From Clonostachys chloroleuca (Eukaryota; Ascomycota; Sordariomycetes; Hypocreales; Bionectriaceae), in assembly GCA_037952775.1 (NCBI GenBank), contig JBANAY010000001.1:5208001-5272000 (forward strand): a stretch of DNA of 64,000 nt. Reading direction: 5' to 3'. The notes under the pieces are model-generated. The model had not been told where the DNA came from. It did not search any database and saw only the letters and a list, made by a program, of their open reading frames with translations. Below are positions 57,685 through 64,000 of the stretch, in pieces. The number at the start of each line of letters is the position of its first letter. The first letter of the stretch is position 1. The position numbers were made by a program, and so were the translations under genes.

Positions 57685-58347
57685 GATCTGTCAAGCAACG
57701 CGCCTTGGTCCCTTAGAAACTTCAACCAGGCCAATTCCTCTCCCTACAGAAACAGGCTTAATCCCTCAGAACTCTCGTCCGAGAACTCCAAGGCCTTCGT
57801 CGACAACGAGTATGCGATAGATGATGCGCAAACGTCTCAGCACTTTTTCCAGAGTCTATCTTCGCATTCGCCTAATGCTGACGCTGCACCTGGGTATTTC
57901 TATGCAGACGACAGTTCTGAAGCCGTCTCTACAGGGCCGCGAATTGGTCTATACTCGCAGCGAGACACCTACTCAGGTAATACGACATCAAACGGAAACA
58001 ATCACACGAATGATACACCGTTCTCCCCCATCCCGCATGATCGCCGTCCATGGGATCCTGTTGAAGAGGATACCATCACCCCAGGTATAAACTATGATTC
58101 ATTTCCACAACCGCAAATACCCCCGGCTACTCACCTACTTCAATGTCTGGAGTGCGGAAAGGCCTTCGGGCATTCAGCAAGCCTCAGCCGCCACAAGGAT
58201 ACCCACAATAAAGACAAGAAATATTGGGAATGCACTGTCAAGGGCTGTAAAAAGGCTGGAAGGCCTTACAGAAAGGATAACCTCAGGCGACATTGTATAA
58301 AAAAGCATCCTACAGTAAGCTTGAGAGACGTTGGTCTCCAACAATGA
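57685..58347 (+). CDS. C2H2 zinc-finger protein, 5' end unresolved
   Basis: An open frame of 220 codons, bounded upstream by a TGA at 57682-57684 and ending with TGA at 58345-58347. It contains two zinc fingers near the C-terminus. The first is classical (CLECGKAFGHSASLSRHKDT then H; C-x2-C-x12-H-x3-H). The second is CTVKGC ... RRHCIKKH (C-x4-C-x14-H-x4-H). The preceding 140 residues are Ser/Asn/Pro-rich, as in fungal transcription factors (NFNQANSSPYRNRLNPSEL). The frame contains no methionine at all, so translation must begin in an upstream exon, or the gene has lost its start. No convincing upstream ATG exon with a matching donor is visible. It is probably a nuclear DNA-binding protein. 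Confidence 0.6.
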   Translation, partial: DLSSNAPWSLRNFNQANSSPYRNRLNPSELSSENSKAFVDNEYAIDDAQTSQHFFQSLSSHSPNADAAPGYFYADDSSEAVSTGPRIGLYSQRDTYSGNTTSNGNNHTNDTPFSPIPHDRRPWDPVEEDTITPGINYDSFPQPQIPPATHLLQCLECGKAFGHSASLSRHKDTHNKDKKYWECTVKGCKKAGRPYRKDNLRRHCIKKHPTVSLRDVGLQQ

Positions 58348-59129
58348 CTGTATAGTAGATTGTTATTCTTCTCTTATTCCATCAGATATCTGACTTCAGC
58401 GAAGAATCTCTTAGGGTTGAGATTCTATCTCAATTGTTGTTTCTTGGGGGAAAATGAAAAGAAAAACAAATCTATCTATTCATAACTTATTGCTGCATCT
58501 TTCTCTCAGGATGGTCCTAATACCGTGTTGTGCGATTTAATGTCGAAGAGTATATAAGCCCAGTTGCCTGGCACATCAGTGTGGTGTCACATTTTTGCGT
58601 GACAATTGACTTGTCAGGCATTAACCTTTTCCAGGATCTCAGTGCTCTTTTGAGCCTGCAGCAGCTAAGTGAGTTAGATGGCCCTGCAAGTTGCAATCTT
58701 ATGTTACACCCTAGCACTTGGCTGAAGTGCTTGGATTGGTGTGCTGAAATTCTTGGATTGAAGACAAACAAAGGAAGCCAGGTAAAAGAGGCAGCTTTAA
58801 TAGCTATTCGACGAGCCGCTGTCCTGGCGGGAAGTTGAGTCATTCGTACGAAGGTTCATAGAATTTTCCTCCGTATAACTACATCTTGGGCGGATTAGGA
58901 AAGGCTATGTTTTTAAGCTTTCGTATTCATTGCGTTGGGTTGTCGGGCCCTGGCAGCTTCATTATTGTTAAACTCTATTATTCTCTTTCTCTTCCGTACA
59001 CCCTAGCACAACACCTACCAAGATAATGGCAAGAGAATGGACGGAGTGCAGGTGCGACGACTGACATGGCATGATTTAGTGTACTTCGGCAAGACTCCGA
59101 CAATCCCTCGATACGAACAACAACTCTTA
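58348..59129. other. Intergenic region
   Basis: It contains an ATG-initiated frame at about 58530-58838 (102 residues) without recognisable features. I see nothing that decides whether it is real. Confidence 0.35.
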
Positions 59130-59500
59130 CTACCTTGTCCAAACTTGAAAAATTACGCTATTTCGGTACAATTTTTGATCTACCCATTGCGTTTGTTCGG
59201 CAAACCAGCAAATTGGATCAAACAGACAACAAGCAGACAGACCCATCTACCTTGAAATGGTCTTCAGGCTGCGAGAAAGGAACTTAATGGGGCACAAGAT
59301 GTTACATTTGGTGACTCTTCCGAGAAGTTGGCTCATGAGTCGGTGGGAAATAAGATTATTGCAAACTGGGACGTTGTTGCTTTTCTGTTTAATACATTTT
59401 CCAACAAAAAGAACTTAACAGATGGTATCACACGTAACGAAAAAGGAGTTTCTGCGGCTTGCGGCGCTTAGAAATTTGGAACGCAAAGATTTAGCTCGCC
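59130..59500 (+). repeat. Degenerate repeat, copy B of an unidentified coding relic
   Basis: The better-preserved partner of the block at 49,110-49,470. One frame reads through much of it with protein-like composition, including LRYFGTIFDLPIAFVRQTSK and, in a neighbouring phase, HESVGNKIIANWDVVAFLFN. It ends in CGA and a stop at about 59468. Frame changes separate the pieces. I do not recognise the family and see no terminal repeats. Confidence 0.55.
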
Positions 59501-60874
59501 ATCTTCCTCTTTCTCAACGCATATGGGGACGAAAGTTACTGAAGCCTTTAGAGGGAAGAATAAAATAATCCATGACCAGTCCCATTATCTACTACATATT
59601 TTTGGTATATGGAGGGTCTAGGAGGGTCTCTGAGAACTATGCTTTCATGAGGTATGCTAGATTTTTTTCCAATCAATATACATAGCGGCTAGGTCAAATA
59701 TGACCCCCAAACTTTTTCCTTGCGGCGTTTCTTGCTCTCGTCACTTCAGCACCAAATCGGGTTATTGAGAAACTCTTAAGAGGGAGGGGAACAGTAGGTG
59801 TAAGATAAGGTTCAGAGGAGCAACCAGTCCCTACATTAAGACACTTGCAGAGACTCAATATTAAATCTAACTAACTCTGCTCTGACCTTGCGGGCGGAGC
59901 ACATGAAATCAGGTAGGTACTTCTGTTGGTTGCCAGGCCTCGACACCACCGCCCTAAACAGGAATCCTTAAGCTTGGCTGTTGGTCACCGACATTAATGT
60001 CTCAGTGCAGCCAGTTAGGAGACGTGTATGCACGGCCATCACATTGCATCTCCACCTTCAGCTGCCCAAATACGAAGGCCTGCATGTGGCGGTGTTCAGC
60101 CCAGCCATTCCCTCGCAACTCAGCGCTGCGTCATTCAGAGGTTTAGAGCGGAAATCTGCATGCAGTGCTACGATTACCTTGGTTGTGGCATGCGATATCT
60201 GTCACTTCGAAGGAAAGGCAGAGCCAGCAGAAGGAATGTGGTTCTCTACACGCTAGGTGTGTCGTCAGCTAGATCCTGATTTCAGCTCAGCCCTCAGCTA
60301 CGTAGGAGAGGACCCAAAGATAGAAACAAGCGCTGTGAGACGGTGGGGGCAATATGCAGGTTACCGGAAACGTTGCGTCATGCAGCATCTTCTCCCGGAT
60401 CATGGTGTTGACGGTGCCGCCAGCCTTACCAACTGCATAATTTTACCATGGCCATAATGCGGCTTAATCGCCACACAGCGGAAGCGGACGCATCTCCGAT
60501 GCACAGGAATGGCAAGGAATAAGCCAGAGGCGAACATGATCCTCGACCATCAGCTCGTCATATCAGACAGATCATATATACAACTCTCAGCCAATTTGGA
60601 CGACCGCCACGCCCCCTTCCCAAAAAAAAGAAAAAGAAAGCCCAAAACTAGCCGCCGGCGGTTCCCGTTGGCAGTATGCCTGCAGTGGGATAGTTCGGTT
60701 CGCCTGCCCCCCAAGGACTCGACCGATCTCTCACCCCAGAGTTGGGACGGTTGGTTCTTCAATCACACCTACCCCTCCCTTTTTCCCATAAACCTGGAGA
60801 CTTGATCCATCTTCTCCGTTCCCCCTCCGTGCCCAGCTTACTTACCTTTTGATAACGGTACTATAACAACAGCA
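59501..60874. other. Intergenic region
   Basis: No gene is supported. It includes CT- and A-rich stretches and, just before 60875, a long pyrimidine-rich leader typical of fungal promoters. Confidence 0.4.
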
Positions 60875-61818
60875 ATGGTCGGACCAGCCAAGGAGATCAT
60901 AGACAGACTGAGCGTCGACTGCAAGGAAGGCGGCTCATTCTACGTCTGCCAAGACAAACCGGTCCAGTTCATCGGCTGCTGCACTCTCGATCCCTGCAAA
61001 ACCGACGACGGCAACTGTCCCACGGAAAACCTGCGCAACACAACCTTTGACAAACTACACTACAGTCAATTCAAGGCCCAGGGCTGCCTCAGCAATGCCC
61101 CCCAAGATATATTCTATACCTGCGCGAACGCTGATCCCCCATTTATGGGATGCTGCGCCCAGAACCCCTGCCAATCCAACGGGTGCGCGGCGGCCAATCT
61201 CTCGTCGGCCGTGCTAAGCAAAAACAAAGAAAACGCGAGCGTCTTTCTCCCCGCAGAGACCGGAACCAACTCTCGAGCTCTTTCCCCTGGAGCTACAGCG
61301 GGTATCGCGATCGGTGCCGTGGTTGGTAGTCTTGTCATGATTGTGCTCGGCCTGATGTGGTTCCGGAGGCGAGCGAAAGCCAAAAACAACAGCCCATCAG
61401 GTCAGCCGCCCAGCTGGATGAGCCCCAATACAGCGACGGCACCGTTCCTCGGGAGCTACACGAATTTGAATACATCGGGTAATGGAACACCGCCCCCTAT
61501 TCCTCGCCACCTATGCAGCCACACGGGCAGCAGCAACAGGGTGGGTTTTGGCAGTCACCGCCGGTCGGATCGTACCAGTTCCAAGGGCCGTACGACAACC
61601 GCAGGTTGCTGGGGCCACAATCCAATGGCTACCTACCTGGTTTAATAAGTGGCAATGAGGATGGGTGGCGGGGGCAGCAACCACAACAGACGGTGTTGCA
61701 GGAGCTTCCACCCCAACATGGATTGGTAGAGTTACCAGAAGAGCAGAAGGTTGGGAAAGACCCGACTCATCCGATTCAGGATGGGGACGGTTCGAATAGG
61801 CTGGGTAATAGTGGGTGA
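60875..61818 (+). CDS. Cysteine-rich single-pass membrane protein, frame break in a C5 run
   Basis: A surface-type protein with two related cysteine modules in the first 120 residues (FYVCQDKPVQFIGCCTLDPC and FYTCANADPPFMGCCAQNPC). A glycine-rich transmembrane helix follows at about 147-170 (GIAIGAVVGSLVMIVLGLMW), then an RRR stop-transfer signal and a cytoplasmic tail. There is no signal peptide, as is usual for this fungal family. In the tail, a C5 run at 61493-61497 marks a frame change. The plausible continuation (proline/glutamine-rich, with QQQQGGFWQSPPVG) is one phase away and ends at 61818. Read literally, the protein ends at 61645 after 256 residues; with one more C it would be 314. 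A tail truncation or a homopolymer sequencing error are both possible. The function is unknown. Confidence 0.75.
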
Positions 61819-62852
61819 CTGAGTGGGAGTTTCACATAGAACTAATAGTACATGTTGGCGTTATCATTAGTATCAATTTCAATTTGCCTAAGGACTTCTT
61901 TTAAAGATGATCGGGATATTCAATCTTAATTTTCCCTTCTAATGTTCCAAAGAGACAGACTTTATTATTGTCATTGGTGACTGCTTAGTGCTTTACGCAC
62001 AGGAACGTTGTCATATTATAGAGGTAGATATAACAGAGAAAATATCAGATTCTGTACTCTGCTTATAAGGTTTTTTACTTTAACTTATCCGCATAGGATC
62101 AACCAGGTATATTAACAGGATCTACATTACTACTTAACTCTCCAGCAGGTAGTATTTCTAAATATACTACCTTAGGTGACCAATTCATTTCATATAGCAA
62201 CGATGAACGGGCGTCATGCTTGTTCCATGTTATCTAGCTAGTTTCAAGCGCACCCTGTCGAATGCTGCTAGGAGCACTATTGATACCTATTTTTTGTTTA
62301 TTTCATTTCGGGGGATTAATCTATACCTGAGGGGTGGGGATGGGGCCATATGAGGAATGAAAGGCAACAGCTAGGATAACTCAAACAACTAGAAGAGATG
62401 GGGCCGCTTCGGTCACTGGAATGCTTCTTGGCATCATGATCCTCGTATTCTTCAATTAATATTTTTAACCCTGTCAGTAGCAACAGTCCGGGGACTCGAG
62501 CTTTGGTGCAAGACCAAAGTGAGTATAATTCCTAGAACTTATCATGGTAAACGTCGAAGAACCGACAGCTAGGTAGCATATCAATGCATAATATTTATTT
62601 TAAACTCGAGAGTCGGTTGCATTCAGCAAGACGAGTTTTCATTTCTCTCCAATGATGTAGACCGGACCCATTGGACTTGGAAAACCCACAACCGCGAGGG
62701 TCGGCAAAACATGATCCTCCCGCGCGGTTCAAAAGGAGTCGCGCGCGCAAAGAAGAATTGAGACTCGTGCACAGATCAGAAAGAGCCGCGAGATGGTATG
62801 AGAGCAGCCGCGCGTAAGGGGCTCATGGGAGAAAACTATATCAGATTCGGAG
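61819..62852. other. Intergenic region
   Basis: AT-rich, no gene seen. The last 150 bp (62,680-62,850) become GC-rich with CGCG words (gcgcgcgc, agccgcgcg) just upstream of a TATA box. Confidence 0.4.
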
Positions 62853-62860
62853 TATATAAA
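62853..62860 (+). promoter_or_regulatory. TATA box with CT-rich leader
   Basis: TATATAAA lies 152 bp before the ATG at 63012 and is followed by a long pyrimidine-rich leader (62,861-63,008), the arrangement of strongly expressed fungal genes. Confidence 0.55.
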
Positions 62861-63011
62861 CCTCTTTCTCCTGTGTCGGGTCCAAGTCTTGATCATCCAG
62901 CATCAAACATCAACGTCCTCTATCTGTTTCTTTTCAGATTTCTATTCGCCTCTTTCCGGCTTTTGATCCATCTCTTCCCAACTTTCGATTCATCTCTTTC
63001 CAACATTCAAA

Positions 63012-63378
63012 ATGTATTTCTCCAAGGCTTCATCTCTCTCCTCGCCGTCCCCGGCTTCGCTGCTGCCCAGGACCCTAACCTCGCCCGCCGCGAGGCTTTC
63101 GAGCTTGCCCGAGAGTAGTACCTCGTTGCTCGCGACGAGTACATCGAGGAGCGCGACCTCTTCCTCCGCAAGGAAAAGGCCCAGAAGGTATTGTCTCCCT
63201 GACTTCCCCCCAAGTCCCAGTACATTCTTTCCCTTCTCTTGCTAATTCATGTCTCTATATCGGGCACTGCAGTCGAGACCCCAGGTCCAAGCGGATGATT
63301 TGCGTGAAGGGCCAGGGCGATCTTTGCGGCTCATGCCCCGCTAACGCTGCCCAAGGTGTCAAGTGCTATTGCAACTAA
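63012..63378 (+). pseudogene. Small secreted cysteine-rich protein gene with conflicting frames
   Basis: Exon 1 is 63012-63187, the intron is 63188-63272 (GTATTG..TGCAG) and exon 2 is 63273-63378. Exon 2 encodes a compact cysteine-rich C-terminus (six cysteines in about 30 residues, ending CYCN) like small secreted fungal peptides. In exon 1 two frames compete. The ATG frame stays open and splices in phase with exon 2, but gives low-complexity Ser/Arg sequence. A neighbouring frame has strong coding character: a hydrophobic, secretory-type segment (FISLLAVPGFAAAQ) then charged heptads (RDEYIEERDLFLRKE). It is cut by a TAG at about 63116-63118 and is out of phase with both the ATG and exon 2. 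Together this indicates a gene damaged by indels. Whether the peptide had antimicrobial or other activity is unknown. Confidence 0.55.
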
Positions 63379-64000
63379 ACAGGCATCTTGACCATTGCCC
63401 ATCTTGTTCTTACCGCTACAAACCCCATCTCCCAGGGCCGGAATTCACTTTGAATGGGGCAAAACAACATCAAAAAAGGGTGGAATGGGGGATCGGTGGT
63501 GAATCTGGGATACCCGGAAGGCTCTAATGCGGCTTCAACAGCTGCTTTAGTACAAACCCCGTCTTTTCATTGTTGCTTCAACAGCAGCTTTCACCGAAAA
63601 CACTGTATTATACCTTGAACTTTAATATGTATTATCAGAGTGAGAATAACACACGCTTTCTAACTCTCATCGAAAATTGAGAAGATGAACTCAGACCGGC
63701 CGTTGCGCGTGCAAAACTCCCCGCCACACTATGGAGGCTCAAGTTTCAATGTCACCGCAACATGAGTTAGATATATGATGGGGGGGGGTTGGTGTATTCC
63801 TATATGCTGTAGGAAGGATCGTTCTATCTATTGAAATTAGTCCAGTTAAACCTCGCACACCCAGTTGAGAATCGCCTCAAGTTTTCTAGTGACTGATGCC
63901 AGTTCATCCACCCATTACAACACAACTGCCCCTGTCTCCGCAGGGAAGTCTCAAGGAACCATTTCACCAAAGAACCCCTGATCGGCCATGAGCGTCTCCC
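63379..64000. other. 3' flank and right window edge
   Basis: No gene is seen. A G-run of about ten bases lies near 63,779-63,788. Confidence 0.4.

Overview
This is nuclear DNA from a filamentous ascomycete (Pezizomycotina), most likely a Eurotiomycete of the Aspergillus/Penicillium kind. The genes carry short 46-110 nt introns with GTAAGT-like donors and CTAAC/CTGAC branch sites. The gene content is typical of these moulds: a myosin-head chitin synthase, a HET protein, a deuterolysin, a LovD-like transesterase, a fungal sesquiterpene-type cyclase and a PaxU-like hydrolase. The genus assignment is inference. There is no bacterial or phage architecture and no CRISPR.

Layout. Positions 1-11,770 look like a secondary-metabolism neighbourhood: a cytochrome P450, a LovD-like beta-lactamase-fold enzyme (one-base frameshift), a secreted SurE-type phosphatase on the other strand, a seven-exon terpene cyclase (one-base frameshift) and a dienelactone hydrolase. 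Positions 12,250-18,370 hold a small coiled-coil protein, a polytopic membrane protein, a broken F-box gene and an orphan 403-residue protein. Positions 18,700-32,300 contain three genes of one fungal cysteine/histidine domain family (CPYY ... DVKQHL.R.H ... C..C, then a W-rich block). One is preceded by two membrane segments. One sits directly behind a HET-domain gene, across a 51-bp intron but one base out of phase. A tyrosine phosphatase lies among them.

Positions 36,840-48,525 hold a SIRT5-like sirtuin, a broken PaxU/TMEM53-type hydrolase and a 1653-residue class VII-like chitin synthase whose myosin-like head has no P-loop. Positions 48,660-59,500 are a duplication-rich stretch. An intact deuterolysin, whose intron is mostly an eleven-copy 20-bp minisatellite, is flanked by two decayed copies of its own 5' end. 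A second unidentified relic is present as another pair of copies, at 49.1 and 59.1 kb. A dynamin-like GTPase and a C2H2 factor without a Met codon lie in the same stretch. The right end holds a cysteine-rich single-pass membrane protein (frame break in a C5 run) and a small secreted cysteine-rich gene with conflicting reading frames.

A window-wide pattern is that about 20 kb of conserved genes reads without a break, while about 8 kb of accessory genes (metabolite enzymes, F-box, HET/C2H2, PaxU-like, surface and secreted proteins) carries eight or nine frame breaks. This suggests accessory-gene decay, although two breaks at C5 runs could be sequencing errors. Exon boundaries were worked out by eye from splice signals and reading phase. 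Functions are homology-style inferences from motifs.
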